From the NCBI RefSeq assembly GCF_001182785.1, contig NZ_CP012099.1, positions 4,648,501 to 4,712,500 of the forward strand: a DNA stretch of 64,000 nt, written 5' to 3'. The translations under genes were made by a program, and so were the position numbers. Shown here one piece after another: positions 21,925 to 32,499 of the stretch. How positions within the stretch are numbered: the stretch's first letter is position 1; the number at the start of each line of letters is the position of its first letter. The stretch comes from Bacillus thuringiensis. Its GTDB lineage: Bacteria > Bacillota > Bacilli > Bacillales > Bacillaceae_G. The notes under the pieces are model-generated. The model was not told the DNA's origin, did not search any database, and was given only the letters and a program-made list of their open reading frames with translations.

Positions 21925-22707
21925 ATGCAAGCACATGAAATCGAGTATAAGTTATATGGCGATGATATGCAGTTTGTTGAAATTGAATTAGATCCAAAAG
22001 AAAGCGTTGTCGCAGAAGCTGGCGCAATGATGATGATGGAAGATTACATTGAAATGGAAACAATCTTTGGTGACGGTTCTGGCCCATCTAACGGTTTATT
22101 CGGCAAATTAATGGGCGCTGGTAAACGTCTCGTTACAGGCGAAAGTATGTTTATGACTGTATTTACAAATACAGGTCACGGCAAACGCCACGTCTCATTT
22201 GCTGCTCCTTATCCTGGTAAAATTATTCCTGTAGATTTAACAGAATATCAAGGAAAAATAGTTTGTCAAAAAGATGCCTTTCTTTGTGCCGCAAAAGGGG
22301 TTTCTATCGGAATTGAATTTACGAAAAAAATAGGAACTGGTTTCTTCGGCGGTGAAGGTTTTATCATGCAGAAACTTGAAGGTGACGGCCTTGCTTTCAT
22401 GCACGCAGGCGGAACTGTATATAAACGTGAATTAAAACCTGGTGAGAAACTTCGCATTGATACAGGTTGTCTCGTTGCCATGACAAAAGATATTAACTAT
22501 GATATCGAGTTCGTTGGAAAAGTAAAAACAGCTCTATTTGGCGGTGAGGGTTTATTCTTCGCAACATTAGAAGGTCCTGGAACAGTTTGGATTCAGTCCT
22601 TAACACTTAGCCGATTAGCAGCACGCCTTACAAGCCCAGCAGCGCAAAGTACTGGTGAAGGTAGTGTATTAGGTGGACTTGGTCGTTTATTGGATGGGAA
22701 AGAGTAA
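21925..22707 (+). CDS. AIM24/TIGR00266-family protein
   Basis: 260 residues, full length for this beta-rich family. Typical features are [41 protein letters not shown], the repeated [27 protein letters not shown] and the Gly-rich end. No signal peptide or membrane segment is seen, so it is cytosolic. Its molecular function is unknown; relatives have been linked to phage-shock or tellurium-resistance loci. Monocistronic, with TGAGGTG upstream. Confidence 0.88.
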   Translation: MQAHEIEYKLYGDDMQFVEIELDPKESVVAEAGAMMMMEDYIEMETIFGDGSGPSNGLFGKLMGAGKRLVTGESMFMTVFTNTGHGKRHVSFAAPYPGKIIPVDLTEYQGKIVCQKDAFLCAAKGVSIGIEFTKKIGTGFFGGEGFIMQKLEGDGLAFMHAGGTVYKRELKPGEKLRIDTGCLVAMTKDINYDIEFVGKVKTALFGGEGLFFATLEGPGTVWIQSLTLSRLAARLTSPAAQSTGEGSVLGGLGRLLDGKE

Positions 22708-22756
22708 AAAGGGCCCTTATGCGGGCATAGCCATCGACTAATAAAATACTACAATT

Positions 22757-22797
22757 AAAACACCCTTGCTTGCAGTAATGAAGTGAAAGGGTGTTTT
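22757..22797 (+). terminator. Terminator downstream of the AIM24-family gene
   Basis: AAAACACCCTT / AAGGGTGTTTT inverted repeat ending in a T-run, 50 bp after the stop. Confidence 0.8.
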
Positions 22798-22921
22798 AAT
22801 TTACGTCTACAAACGAGAAAAAGCAGATGAAATAAAGTAATAAGGTTTACTTCAGTAAAATAAGGTATATTATATTTGTTGAATAGATTCTCTTTAAAGA
22901 CAAGAAAAGTAGGTGAACAAA

Positions 22922-23071
22922 GTGGGAAAATATCAATTGGATTCCAAAAGTCAGGTAGCTGTGGCAAAGTTTCATGAAAAACAGAAGCCTGCCAAATTTG
23001 ATAAAAAGCAGCAACTTGAACAATTGCGTGCGGAGTATTTGAAAAAAAAGCAAAAACAAACAGATAAATAA
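22922..23071 (+). CDS. Small basic hypothetical protein (49 aa)
   Basis: GTG start after a TAGGTG site, then MGKYQLDSKSQVAVAKFHEK and a Lys/Gln-rich helix ending KKKQKQTDK. No cysteine, membrane segment or signal. Composition (about a third Lys+Gln) suggests a soluble, possibly nucleic-acid-binding peptide. The reading frame, ribosome site and intergenic placement support a real gene, but I recognise no family. Confidence 0.65.
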   Translation: MGKYQLDSKSQVAVAKFHEKQKPAKFDKKQQLEQLRAEYLKKKQKQTDK

Positions 23072-23181
23072 TACGTTTCGTTTCCCGAAATTTTCGGTAT
23101 ATAATGCGAACAAACAAAAGAAAATAGGTAATTCATCGTTCAAATATATACAGGCTATTTTTTCAAACCTCTTACTTATGT

Positions 23182-23201
23182 AACTAACGCATGCGTTAGT
23201 T
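23182..23201. promoter_or_regulatory. Perfect 20-bp palindrome
   Basis: AACTAACGCATGCGTTAGTT is self-complementary throughout. Its form suits a dimeric TetR/MarR-type operator, but no regulator gene adjoins it and it lies about 78 bp upstream of the lipase -35. Confidence 0.5.
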
Positions 23202-23247
23202 CATTAAGAATAACTAAAAAAGTCGATTCCTTAAGATGGAAAAGAGT

Positions 23248-23274
23248 AAACAGTGCCCTTATCAGGCACTGTTT
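23248..23274 (+). terminator. Terminator between the small basic gene and the lipase
   Basis: AAACAGTGCC / GGCACTGTTTT stem followed by ATTTT. Confidence 0.8.
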
Positions 23275-23278
23275 TATT

Positions 23279-23307
23279 TTGACATTATTCGTCGATAAGT
23301 CTATATA
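23279..23307 (+). promoter_or_regulatory. Sigma-A promoter of the class 3 lipase gene
   Basis: TTGACA, 17-bp spacer, TATATA. It overlaps the end of the preceding terminator T-tract. Confidence 0.65.
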
Positions 23308-23422
23308 ATTTCCTCCACTGATTTAGATAAGCAATACAAGCTACTTCCCTCCTCCAAAAGCATGAATCAAGTTCCTCACTGCATATATTAAACTATACCT
23401 TTTCTTAAGGAGGGCTTCCTTA

Positions 23423-24145
23423 ATGCGTACTCCTTTATCCTTTGATAAAGACACTGCCATACTGTTAGCTTCTTGTTGTGAGTTAACGTATGAACAATAT
23501 AAACAAAATGGTATTTTCGAAATACCAGATGGTTTTCAATATGTACAAGGTTTTCAAGGAAAGGCCATTCAAACAACAGAATGGTTCGGGTTTATATTAG
23601 AATCTGAGGATACAATTATCGTTGCCTTTAGGGGCACTCAAACAGACCCAGATTGGATTATTGACTCTCTCGTCAATCAAAAACCTTATCCTTATGCTTT
23701 AAATGGCGGAAATGTCCATCACGGATTTCTCTCTATTTATGAGTCTTGCCGTGATTCTATTATGGATATGCTCGTATCATTGCCAGCACATAAAAAACTG
23801 CTAGCTACTGGGCATAGTCTAGGTGGCGCGCTTGCCACATTACACATATTAGATGCGCGTATAAATACTGCCTTCGCGCAATATGGACTTTATACATTTG
23901 CTTCTCCAAAAGTAGGAGATATCGCTTTTCGAAATTATTATAAACTACAAGTAGCTAGTAGTTTTCGTTTCGTCAACTTGTTCGATGTCGTTCCACTTCT
24001 CCCTCCCCGAAACATAAATTTCAATGATCATGATTGGGAGTATGCACACGTTCATCACAATATGACATTTACAAAAAACACAAAATCCATTACAAATAAT
24101 CATTCCATTACAACATACAAAACATGTCTGACTTCTCATTTTTAA
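23423..24145 (+). CDS. Class 3 lipase-family protein
   Basis: 240-residue alpha/beta hydrolase of the fungal-lipase-like (Lipase_3) family. The nucleophile elbow is ATGHSLGGALATLH (Ser at about 133), preceded by IVAFRGTQTDPDWIIDSL. The Asp is in FVNLFDVVPLLPPR and the His near DHDWEYAHVHH. It has no signal peptide, so it is probably intracellular and acts on small lipids or esters. AAGGAGG precedes ATG 23423. Substrate unknown. Confidence 0.85.
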   Translation: MRTPLSFDKDTAILLASCCELTYEQYKQNGIFEIPDGFQYVQGFQGKAIQTTEWFGFILESEDTIIVAFRGTQTDPDWIIDSLVNQKPYPYALNGGNVHHGFLSIYESCRDSIMDMLVSLPAHKKLLATGHSLGGALATLHILDARINTAFAQYGLYTFASPKVGDIAFRNYYKLQVASSFRFVNLFDVVPLLPPRNINFNDHDWEYAHVHHNMTFTKNTKSITNNHSITTYKTCLTSHF

Positions 24146-24221
24146 CCAGTAAACAATTGGAAATAAAATATTCGTATACTATAATACTCTATGAAGTTAT
24201 TTTTGGATGAGGGGACCTTAC

Positions 24222-24356
24222 ATGTTAAAATTTATCTTCACACTTTTTCTTATTGTAATTTTTACGGTCACAGGTTTCTTTACATTTTCATACTTTGCGA
24301 CAGGAGAGTATGATGGGGCAGGTATCATATATACCACTGTTCCATTTCTTTCTTAA
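24222..24356 (+). CDS. Small single-pass membrane protein (44 aa)
   Basis: MLKFIFTLFLIVIFTVTGFF: one hydrophobic helix (about 3-27), then FATGEYDGAGIIYTTVPFLS. ATG 24222 follows GATGAGGGGACCTTAC, a good ribosome site, and a terminator follows the TAA within 10 bp. The gene is complete and well delimited though too short for routine calling. No recognised family. Confidence 0.7.
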   Translation: MLKFIFTLFLIVIFTVTGFFTFSYFATGEYDGAGIIYTTVPFLS

Positions 24357-24362
24357 GCAAAA

Positions 24363-24405
24363 TAAATAAAACGAGCTTAATTTTATTAAGCCCGTTTTAT
24401 TTATT
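24363..24405. terminator. Bidirectional terminator between the small membrane gene and glgP
   Basis: Long A/T-flanked inverted repeat with GAGCTTAAT / ATTAAGCCC at its core; serves the plus-strand small gene and possibly the glg operon. Confidence 0.75.
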
Positions 24406-24459
24406 AATATCCATTTTTGTTGGTAAATCGATAATATATCTCCCAATATAGCAACTTCT

Positions 24460-26868
24460 TTAAAACTGTTTAACTGCATTACCAATACCCCAAATTTCAT
24501 TGCTGTACTGCAAAATCGTTCGATCACTCGCAAAATGACCAGACTGTGCAATATTTAAAATCGACATTTCTAGCCACTTTGTTCGGTTCTCATAAGCTCT
24601 ACCGACAGCTTCTTGTCTTTCAGCATATGGGCCAAAATCTCGCAGAACGAAATATTCATCATTTTGAATAACAAGAGAATCGTAAATCGCTTCAAATTCA
24701 GCTCCCGATTGTGCAAAGAAACCATTTGTTAATTGATCAACTACTTTTTTAATGTGCCTATTGTGGTGATAATAATCACTTGCACGATATCCACCATTTT
24801 GATAGTAATGAAGAACCTCTTCCGCTGTTAAGCCGAAAATGAAACAGTTATCATCACCGACCCGGTCTTTTATTTCAATGTTAGCTCCGTCTAGCGTTCC
24901 GAGTGTAATTGCACCATTCATCATAAATTTCATATTACCTGTTCCCGATGCTTCTTTACTCGCCGTTGAAATTTGTTCACTTACATCCGCTGCCGGGAAT
25001 ATATCTTCCGCTAAAGAAACTCGGTAGTTTTCTAGAAAGATAACTTTCATATATTGACTGACGTACGGGTCATTATTTACTTTTCTTGCGAGTTCATTTA
25101 TTAATTTAATAATTTTTTTCGCGTAATAATAGCCAGGTGATGCTTTCGCTCCAAAAATAAAAGTACGCGGATAAAATGTAAAACTAGCATCCTCTTTCAA
25201 ACGGTTATACAAATATAAAATATGAAGAACATTTAATAATTGTCGTTTGTAAGCATGTAATCTTTTCACTTGCACATCAAAAATAGAATTTGGATCAATC
25301 GTAATCCCCATTGTATTATGAATGCGCTCCGCTAAAATCTCTTTACGCTCTTGTTTTACCTCTGCAAATTTCTCTTGGAAACTAGCATCATATTGAACTG
25401 TTTGCAACGATTGAAGCTTAATTGGTTCTTTCTTCCACTCTGTTCCAATCGCCTCTGAAATGAGATTTGTTAGCTGTGGATTTGCTTTCATAAGCCAGCG
25501 CCTATGAGCAATTCCATTCGTCTTATTATTAAACTTATCTGGATAAAATTCATAAAACAATCGCATTTCCCGCTGTTTTAATATTTCCGTATGAATTTTT
25601 GCTACACCGTTTACGCTATGGCTACCGACAATTGCTAAATGAGCCATTTTCACAAGATCATGCGCAATAATTGCCATGTCTTCAATGCGATGCCATTCAT
25701 AAGGATAACGTTCCCAAAGTTCATGACAGAAACGTTCATTAATCTCTTCAATAATCATATAAATTCTCGGTAATAACGGTTTAAAAATGTGAATTGGCCA
25801 CTTTTCGAGCGCTTCTGATAACGTCGTATGATTCGTATAAGAAATCGTCTGCGTCGTTATGTGCCAAGCTTCTTCCCATGTTAACTTTTCTTCGTCTAGT
25901 AAAATACGCATCAGTTCTGGAATTGCTAAAACCGGATGTGTATCGTTAATATGAATCGCAATTTTTTCATGTAGTTGACGAAGGTCACCATATCTTTCTC
26001 TATGCATTCGGACGATATTTTGTAAACTTGCTGATACGAGGAAATACTGTTGTTTTAAACGAAGTATTTTCCCCTCATCATGCGTATCATCTGGATATAA
26101 AAACTCCGACACAGCCTCTGTTTCGCGCTTATATTTCAAAATATCTTTGCAGTTTTGCGGGAAAGGAACTGGTTCAGCATTCCAAAGTCTAAGTGTATTT
26201 ACAGTACTCGTCTCATAGCCTACTACCGGCACATCATATGGCACTGCCATAATGACTTCTGCGTTTGTATGCCTAAACTCTAAACGCCCGTCAATTTCTA
26301 GCGGTTCAACACTGCCGAAATAACTTACTTCCACAGCTTGATCATGCCTTCTTACTTCCCATACGTTTTCATGAAGAAGCCACTGTTCTGGAAATTCAAC
26401 TTGATAACCATCAACAATTTTCTGATCAAACAACCCATGTTTATAACGAATTCCACAGCCGTGTCCTGGTAAGTTTAAAGATGCAAGTGAATCAAGAAAA
26501 CAGGCCGCTAAGCGTCCAAGGCCACCATTACCAAGGCCTGCATCTGCTTCCACTTCTTCTAACTCTTGCAACGAAATCCCTAGTTCAGATAAACCCTGCT
26601 CGCAAACATCTCTAATACCTAAATTCAAGATGTTACTTCCAAGCAAACGTCCAAGCAAAAACTCAATAGACAAGTAATACATTTGCTTTTGCTCTCCGGA
26701 TCGATAACTCTCATTCGTTGCAATCCATTGACTATTCATATACTCACGTACCATATGGCCGAGCGTATTATATTGATCACGAGTTGTAGAATCTTTGAAA
26801 CTTTTCCCATACATCGTCTCTAACTTTTCTAGAAAAGTTGATTTAAAACTTTCAACATGAGTAAACAT
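24460..26868 (-). CDS. glgP: Glycogen phosphorylase
   Basis: 802-residue GT35 enzyme releasing glucose-1-phosphate from glycogen. The PLP-lysine motif EASGTGNMKFMMNGA is near 640-655, with the conserved NGGLGRLAACFLDSLASL at about 112 and VKRLHAYKRQLLN at about 538. It is the last gene of glgB-C-D-A-P and starts 18 bp after glgA, behind AGGTGG. As usual for bacteria it lacks the regulatory phosphorylation site of the animal enzyme. Confidence 0.97.
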   Translation of the reverse strand: MFTHVESFKSTFLEKLETMYGKSFKDSTTRDQYNTLGHMVREYMNSQWIATNESYRSGEQKQMYYLSIEFLLGRLLGSNILNLGIRDVCEQGLSELGISLQELEEVEADAGLGNGGLGRLAACFLDSLASLNLPGHGCGIRYKHGLFDQKIVDGYQVEFPEQWLLHENVWEVRRHDQAVEVSYFGSVEPLEIDGRLEFRHTNAEVIMAVPYDVPVVGYETSTVNTLRLWNAEPVPFPQNCKDILKYKRETEAVSEFLYPDDTHDEGKILRLKQQYFLVSASLQNIVRMHRERYGDLRQLHEKIAIHINDTHPVLAIPELMRILLDEEKLTWEEAWHITTQTISYTNHTTLSEALEKWPIHIFKPLLPRIYMIIEEINERFCHELWERYPYEWHRIEDMAIIAHDLVKMAHLAIVGSHSVNGVAKIHTEILKQREMRLFYEFYPDKFNNKTNGIAHRRWLMKANPQLTNLISEAIGTEWKKEPIKLQSLQTVQYDASFQEKFAEVKQERKEILAERIHNTMGITIDPNSIFDVQVKRLHAYKRQLLNVLHILYLYNRLKEDASFTFYPRTFIFGAKASPGYYYAKKIIKLINELARKVNNDPYVSQYMKVIFLENYRVSLAEDIFPAADVSEQISTASKEASGTGNMKFMMNGAITLGTLDGANIEIKDRVGDDNCFIFGLTAEEVLHYYQNGGYRASDYYHHNRHIKKVVDQLTNGFFAQSGAEFEAIYDSLVIQNDEYFVLRDFGPYAERQEAVGRAYENRTKWLEMSILNIAQSGHFASDRTILQYSNEIWGIGNAVKQF

Positions 26869-26886
26869 TTTTTCACCACCTACATG

Positions 26887-28317
26887 TTATTCCATGAGAC
26901 TTTTATACAATTCCTTATAAGCAAGAGCCGATTGCTCCCAGCTATAATCTTCAGTCATCGCTTGTTTTACAAGTTGCTCCCACACTGGTTTATCGTGATA
27001 AAATTCAATTGCACGGTGAACCGTATGCAGCATGTCATGTGCATTAAAGTTCGTGAAACTGAAACCATTTCCTTCGCCTGTTTCTTCATCATAAGAATGT
27101 ACCGTATCGTTTAATCCACCTGTTTCTCTTACAATTGGAATCGTACCGTACGCTAATGCGATAAGTTGTCCAAGTCCACACGGTTCAAACAGCGATGGCA
27201 TTAAAAACAAATCGCTTCCCGCATACACTTGGTGCGCTAATTCTTCATTAAATCCGATATAAACTTTTACCTTCTCTGGATACTCATATGCCATCCACTC
27301 AAAGAATTGCTCATATTCCGAATCACCTGAGCCTAAAATAATACATTGTACATCTTCTTCCATTATTTCGCGGAATACAGTGCGTACTAAATCAAGACCT
27401 TTTTGCTTCGTTAATCTCGTTACCATTGAAATAATTGGTGTATCCTCTTTTTCTGGCAAACCAAAATAACGCTGCAAAGCGCGTTTATTTTCACTCTTTT
27501 CATATAATGACTCTGCATCATACTGAGCCTTAATATACGAATCCGTTTCTGGATTATATACGCTCGTATCAATACCATTTACAATGCCGCTAAGCTTATC
27601 ATTATATTTTCGCAGTAATCCATCTAACTTCTCACCGAAAAATTCATATTGAATTTCTTCTTTATACGTCGGGCTCACCGCTGTAATTTGATCCGAAGCG
27701 ATAATACCGCCTTTCATAAAGTTTATGTTTCCATAAAACTCTAGCTGCTCACTATGAAAATATTCATCACCAAGCTCTAACAAGTCGTACATCACTTCAG
27801 GAGGAAATACGCCTTGGAACTGCAAGTTGTGAATCGTATATACCGTTTTAATACGCTCATATAACGGGTTATCTTGATACTTTTCACGAAGTAAGAAATT
27901 AACCATAGCCGTATGCCAATCGTGGCTATGAAGAACATCCACTTCAAAATCAAGATGTGGAATACACTCTAACACTGCTTTTGAGAAATAAGAAAAACGC
28001 TCCCCGTCATCATAATGACCATACAGAGAATCTCTCTTAAAATAATATTCATTATCTATTAAGTAATACGTAATTCCGTCTTGCTCACCTTTTAAAATTC
28101 CACAATATTGATTTCTCCACCCAAGCGGGACGTTAATTACTTTATGTAACGTACATCCATCTCTTAACTTTTGCGGAATGAGGCTATAATTCGGAAGTAT
28201 AATACGAACGTCCACTCCTAATTTTTTCAGCTCTTTTGGGAGCGCACCCGCTACATCAGCTAATCCTCCCGATTTCACAAACGGTACACATTCTGATACT
28301 GCAAATAAAATATTCAC
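26887..28317 (-). CDS. glgA: Glycogen synthase (ADP-glucose)
   Basis: 476-residue GT5 enzyme. N-terminal [16 protein letters not shown] carries the ADP-glucose lysine motif, and the C-terminal domain has [18 protein letters not shown] and [10 protein letters not shown]. The open frame extends 22 codons upstream from ATG 28383, but family length and start ([10 protein letters not shown]) support the GTG at 28317. The upstream extension is rich in basic residues and unlike any GlgA N-terminus I know. It follows glgD after a hairpin repeat. Confidence 0.93.
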   Translation of the reverse strand: MNILFAVSECVPFVKSGGLADVAGALPKELKKLGVDVRIILPNYSLIPQKLRDGCTLHKVINVPLGWRNQYCGILKGEQDGITYYLIDNEYYFKRDSLYGHYDDGERFSYFSKAVLECIPHLDFEVDVLHSHDWHTAMVNFLLREKYQDNPLYERIKTVYTIHNLQFQGVFPPEVMYDLLELGDEYFHSEQLEFYGNINFMKGGIIASDQITAVSPTYKEEIQYEFFGEKLDGLLRKYNDKLSGIVNGIDTSVYNPETDSYIKAQYDAESLYEKSENKRALQRYFGLPEKEDTPIISMVTRLTKQKGLDLVRTVFREIMEEDVQCIILGSGDSEYEQFFEWMAYEYPEKVKVYIGFNEELAHQVYAGSDLFLMPSLFEPCGLGQLIALAYGTIPIVRETGGLNDTVHSYDEETGEGNGFSFTNFNAHDMLHTVHRAIEFYHDKPVWEQLVKQAMTEDYSWEQSALAYKELYKSLME

Positions 28318-28387
28318 TTGTTGTCCCACTGCGCGAAAAGTTTTTATTACTCCTCTTGCAGCTTCCTCCCTTCGAGTTTTCATTTAA

Positions 28388-28425
28388 ATTAAAACTTTAA
28401 TCAGTGAGGGAAAAAGCCCCCACTG
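28388..28425 (+). repeat. Solo left-hairpin module of the bcr1-like element
   Basis: AAACTTTAATCAGTGAGGG, a short A-rich loop, then GCCCCCACTGATT. This is the left-end hairpin of the larger copies at 37831 and 55699, without the rest of the element. It lies in the glgD-glgA gap, antisense to the operon, where the hairpin could affect RNA stability. Confidence 0.7.
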
Positions 28426-28430
28426 ATTCT

Positions 28431-29465
28431 TTAGGAATAACTATTAATCGTACTGTTTTGTACGCTTCCTTTTTCTACAACATACGGCTCATCGATGTTT
28501 CCTTTTAATACGACACCGTCGCCAATTTTCACGTCTTTATCAATAATAACACCGTCTATTATACAGTTATCTCCAATTTGGCTCTTTTGCATAATAATAC
28601 TGTTACGAATAATTGAACCTTTTCCGATTTTAACTGAACGGGAAATAACACTGTTTTCTACTTCCCCTTCAATAATACTGCCATTTGCAATCATTGTATT
28701 TTTCACGACTGCACCCTTTAGATAACGAGTTGGTGGCTCATCTTTTACTTTCGTAAAGATCGGTGCTTCTTTCTTAAATAATTGCTTCCAAATAGCAGGT
28801 TGCAAAATTTCTAAGCTATGTTTATAGTAACTTTCGATCGAATCAATAATTGCTACATATCCAGTATGTTCATATGTAGCAATGTGTAATGATTTCCCGC
28901 GTTTTTCTCTCACTACATCAAATAAACTGTATTGCTCCACATCTTTATATGTCTCAAATAAATCTAATAATAATTGTTTCTTTAACACGTATGTTTGAAG
29001 CGAAACCCCTTCATGGCAAACTTCCGTAATATCAGCTGCCGTATGTATATGTCGCTCTAACACCGCTTGAAAATTTAATGCTGTTACAAGATGGCTATTC
29101 GTAATAACAACGTACTCTTCTCTGCTTCTTAGAAAATAATCAATATGTCTTCTAAAGTGTGCAAAAGACCCAAACTCATCTTGGTCACATTGGCAGTTTG
29201 GCGGGAATAAAAATAGTCCGTCTCGTTTTCTATCTAAATCCCACTGTTTCCCTGAACCGACATGGTCCATTAACGAACGGTTTTTATGGCTTGTAAAAAC
29301 TGCCACACTATGAATACTAGAATTCACCATATTTGAAAGCATGAAATCAATGAGTCGATAACGGCCCCCAAACGGTAACGCCGCTAGTGAACGATGCCCT
29401 GTTACTTTCTTTAAGGAAGGAAAACTTCCCGTTGCATTAATAATTCCTAACATTTTTTCTCCCAT
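28431..29465 (-). CDS. glgD: Glucose-1-phosphate adenylyltransferase subunit GlgD
   Basis: 344 residues. A nucleotidyltransferase-like N-terminal domain is followed by left-handed beta-helix repeats (about 250-340, e.g. IGKGSIIRNSIIMQKSQIG). Compared with GlgC, the N-terminal glycine-rich GGKGSRL loop is replaced by INATGSFPSLKK, so GlgD is not an active pyrophosphorylase alone; it modulates GlgC in a heteromer. It starts 18 bp after glgC. ATG 29465 has GGGGGATGAA upstream; an ATG four codons later has GGGAG and is also possible. Confidence 0.93.
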   Translation of the reverse strand: MGEKMLGIINATGSFPSLKKVTGHRSLAALPFGGRYRLIDFMLSNMVNSSIHSVAVFTSHKNRSLMDHVGSGKQWDLDRKRDGLFLFPPNCQCDQDEFGSFAHFRRHIDYFLRSREEYVVITNSHLVTALNFQAVLERHIHTAADITEVCHEGVSLQTYVLKKQLLLDLFETYKDVEQYSLFDVVREKRGKSLHIATYEHTGYVAIIDSIESYYKHSLEILQPAIWKQLFKKEAPIFTKVKDEPPTRYLKGAVVKNTMIANGSIIEGEVENSVISRSVKIGKGSIIRNSIIMQKSQIGDNCIIDGVIIDKDVKIGDGVVLKGNIDEPYVVEKGSVQNSTINSYS

Positions 29466-29483
29466 TCATTTCATCCCCCTTTT

Positions 29484-30614
29484 CTATTTCCCTTCAGCAA
29501 TTAATACTACATCGTCAACATTCTTTTCTGGACGAATGATTGTTCCATCTTCGATAACCATTTCTGATCCAACGATCGCTCTTTCAATCACAACATTTTT
29601 ACCAATCTTAGCCCCTGGCATAACGACAGAATCAATCACCATACTTCCTTCTTCCACCGTCACTCCTTGGAATAACACAGAATGCTTCACGTCCCCTTCA
29701 ATGACGCACCCTTCGTTAATAAGCGATTCTTCTACTTTTGCCTTTTCAGCAATATATTGAGGCGGTTCGTTTGGATTGACAGAGTAAATACGCCAATTAC
29801 GATCGTTTAAATTCAGTGATGTTTCATCGCGAAGCAAATCCATATTCGCTTCCCATAAGCTCTTCACCGTTCCAACATCTTTCCAATATCCTTCAAACGG
29901 ATACGCCATCAACTTCTTACCTTCATCTAATAAAAGCGGAAGAACGTCTTTTCCAAAATCGTTACTAGATTCAGGATTTCTTGCATCCATCTCTAAATAC
30001 TCTTTCAAAATTGACCAATTAAAAATATAGATTCCCATTGATGCAAGATTACTTCTTGGAAATTGTGGTTTCTCTTCAAACTCAACAATCTCCATCTCTT
30101 CATTTGTATTCATAATGCCAAAGCGACTCGCTTCATCCCAAGGTACTTCAATAACAGAGATGGATACGTCCGATTCTTTCTCAATATGGTAATCTAGCAT
30201 CTTACTGTAATCCATTTTATAAATATGGTCGCCTGATAAAATAAGAACATACTCCGGTTCATACTGACTTAAATAGTTTAAATTTTGATAAATGGCACTT
30301 GCCGTACCTGTATACCACTTAACCCCTGAAGACTCCGCATAAGGAGGTAATACTGTGACCCCACCGTTTACTCGGTCTAAATCCCACGCATTTCCGATTC
30401 CGATATAATTATGAAGTTCAAGTGGTTGATATTGTGTTAAAATCCCAACCGTTTCAATACCAGAATTCGCACAGTTACTTAGCGTAAAATCAATAATGCG
30501 ATATTTACCACCAAATGGAACAGCTGGCTTGGCTAAATTTTTTGTTAATGCACTTAAACGACTACCTTTTCCCCCTGCTAGTAACATTGCTACGCACTTT
30601 TGTTTTTGAGCCAT
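29484..30614 (-). CDS. glgC: Glucose-1-phosphate adenylyltransferase
   Basis: 376 residues. The catalytic loop [57 protein letters not shown] and a C-terminal beta-helix are all intact. It makes ADP-glucose, the committed step of glycogen synthesis. ATG 30614 follows AAAGGGGAG and lies 53 bp inside the end of glgB, an unusually long overlap for this operon. Confidence 0.96.
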   Translation of the reverse strand: MAQKQKCVAMLLAGGKGSRLSALTKNLAKPAVPFGGKYRIIDFTLSNCANSGIETVGILTQYQPLELHNYIGIGNAWDLDRVNGGVTVLPPYAESSGVKWYTGTASAIYQNLNYLSQYEPEYVLILSGDHIYKMDYSKMLDYHIEKESDVSISVIEVPWDEASRFGIMNTNEEMEIVEFEEKPQFPRSNLASMGIYIFNWSILKEYLEMDARNPESSNDFGKDVLPLLLDEGKKLMAYPFEGYWKDVGTVKSLWEANMDLLRDETSLNLNDRNWRIYSVNPNEPPQYIAEKAKVEESLINEGCVIEGDVKHSVLFQGVTVEEGSMVIDSVVMPGAKIGKNVVIERAIVGSEMVIEDGTIIRPEKNVDDVVLIAEGK

Positions 30615-32499
30615 CTTGTTTTTTGCTCCCCTTTCTCGTCTTCACTGGTCGTAATATGGATACGCCAAATGGTGGAATTGTAATCTCTACATGTGCTGCT
30701 TGATTATGGTACGGTTCTAGAATCGTCTTAAGACGTTTCTTATTCACTTGCCCCGAACCGCCATATTGCTCAGCATCACTGTTTAAAATCTCGTTATAAT
30801 ACTCGAAATCTGGTACACCTACTTTATAGTTTTCATATGTAGATTTCGTAAAATTACATACGACAACTAACGCATCTTCTTGTTTATCCCCTTGGCGGAT
30901 AAAAGAGAAAATACTTTGCTCATTATTATTAGCATCAATCCACTGAAAACCTTCAGGTGAATGGTCAAGCTGCCAAAGTGGTTTTGAGCGCTTATACAAT
31001 GCTATGAGCTCATTAAAGTAATCATGCATATAACGATGCATTTCAAAATCATGTAAATTCCAATCTAAATCTTCAAGGTCTTTCCACTCATCAAACTGTC
31101 CGAATTCTCCTCCCATGAAAAGTAACTTCTTTCCTGGGTGAGTAAAGAAATATCCATATAATAAACGAAGCTGAGCAAACTTATCCCAGTAATCACCTGG
31201 CATTTTATTTAATAACGACTTTTTCCCATGAACGACTTCATCATGAGAAAGTGGTAATATGAAGTTTTCAGAGTACGCATATAGTAAAGAAAACGTCATT
31301 TTCTCATGAATGTGTTTCCTATATTCAGGCGCACACTCCATATATTTCAGCACGTCATTCATCCAGCCCATGTTCCATTTGTAATTGAATCCAAGCCCAC
31401 CTTCATACGTTGGAGTTGTTACAAGTGGCCAAGCTGTTGAATCTTCTGCCGTCATAAGAAAATCTTCATCCTCTGCAAACACTGCTTCATTTAACTCTCT
31501 TAAAAATGAAACAGCATGCTCATTACTTTGCTCTTGTCCTTCTTTATTCCAGTACAACATGTTCGCAACTGCATCTACTCTGAAACCATCAATATGGAAA
31601 TATCTCATCCAAAATAACGCATTTGAAATTAAGAAATTACGTACCTCTCTCTTCCCTAAATCAAAATTGACAGTTCCCCATACTGGATTTTCTTGTACAT
31701 CTTTATCTTTATATTCATAGGTCGGTGTGCTATCAAACAAATATAAACCGTGAGCATCTTTACAAAAATGCCCCGGCACCCAATCTAAAATGACACCGAT
31801 TCCATATTTATGACATTCGTCGACAAAATGCATTAAATCATGCGGCGTACCAAATCTACTCGTCGCGGCATAATATCCCGTTCCTTGGTATCCCCAAGAA
31901 CGATCATATGGATGCTCAACAAGCGGCATAATTTCAATATGTGTAAATTGATGTTCCACCACATACGGGATGAGCTCTTCAACCATTTCCCTGTAAGAGT
32001 ACAGCGTTCCATCTTCTTTCTTTTTCCAAGAACCAAAATGTAATTCATAAACTGTCATCGCTTCTTTATAAATCGATTTTTTCTTTTTCTTACGATTCCA
32101 GTTTTTATCATTCCATTCATATCCTTTTATATCAAAAACTACAGATGCCGTATTCGGTCTTACTTCTGCATATACAGCATACGGATCTGCCTTTAAAATG
32201 ACGTCACCAGCCAACGTTTCAATCGCATATTTATATATTTCTCCTTCTTCAATATGCGGTATAAATAAGGACCAAATGCCTTCTTCTGTCACTTGTAGCA
32301 TCTTATGTTGCTCATAATCCCACTCATTAAAATCTCCAACAACACTCATTGCTTTCGCATGAGGAGCCCACACTGTAAACCGTACCCCTTGAATCTCACC
32401 TTCCGTCACAACATGTGCACCAAAGATGTTATAACTTTCATAGTACTTTTCTGTATGAAACTCATCTCGTTTCACTTCTTCACAATTTATTACACTCAA
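30562..32499 (-). CDS. glgB: 1,4-alpha-Glucan branching enzyme
   Basis: 645-residue GH13 enzyme with an N-terminal CBM48 (about 25-125). Catalytic regions are [21 protein letters not shown] (nucleophile Asp), [10 protein letters not shown] (acid/base Glu) and [12 protein letters not shown] start at TTG 32499, giving MSVINCEEV as in known homologs, because GAGGTGAG lies at the right distance; a GTG nine bases upstream is the alternative. The last 25 residues are very basic and overlap glgC. First gene of the glg operon. Confidence 0.95.
   Translation of the reverse strand: MSVINCEEVKRDEFHTEKYYESYNIFGAHVVTEGEIQGVRFTVWAPHAKAMSVVGDFNEWDYEQHKMLQVTEEGIWSLFIPHIEEGEIYKYAIETLAGDVILKADPYAVYAEVRPNTASVVFDIKGYEWNDKNWNRKKKKKSIYKEAMTVYELHFGSWKKKEDGTLYSYREMVEELIPYVVEHQFTHIEIMPLVEHPYDRSWGYQGTGYYAATSRFGTPHDLMHFVDECHKYGIGVILDWVPGHFCKDAHGLYLFDSTPTYEYKDKDVQENPVWGTVNFDLGKREVRNFLISNALFWMRYFHIDGFRVDAVANMLYWNKEGQEQSNEHAVSFLRELNEAVFAEDEDFLMTAEDSTAWPLVTTPTYEGGLGFNYKWNMGWMNDVLKYMECAPEYRKHIHEKMTFSLLYAYSENFILPLSHDEVVHGKKSLLNKMPGDYWDKFAQLRLLYGYFFTHPGKKLLFMGGEFGQFDEWKDLEDLDWNLHDFEMHRYMHDYFNELIALYKRSKPLWQLDHSPEGFQWIDANNNEQSIFSFIRQGDKQEDALVVVCNFTKSTYENYKVGVPDFEYYNEILNSDAEQYGGSGQVNKKRLKTILEPYHNQAAHVEITIPPFGVSILRPVKTRKGSKKQDGSKTKVRSNVTSRGKR

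Larger units (their letters stand above)
23072..23422. other. Intergenic region: orphan palindrome, terminator, lipase promoter
   Basis: No gene seen. It holds a perfect 20-bp palindrome (23182-23201), a terminator (23248-23274), and a sigma-A promoter for the lipase gene (TTGACA 23279-23284, 17 bp, TATATA 23302-23307) followed by a leader of about 105 nt. Confidence 0.6.

Noticed and set aside
22755..23143. Two minus-strand frames of about 100-120 codons
   Set aside because: They are antisense to the small basic gene, are rich in Phe/Leu from A-rich codons, and have no ribosome sites.
28318..28383. N-terminal extension of GlgA from ATG 28383
   Set aside because: The 22 extra residues precede the conserved [10 protein letters not shown] start, and family length fits the GTG at 28317.
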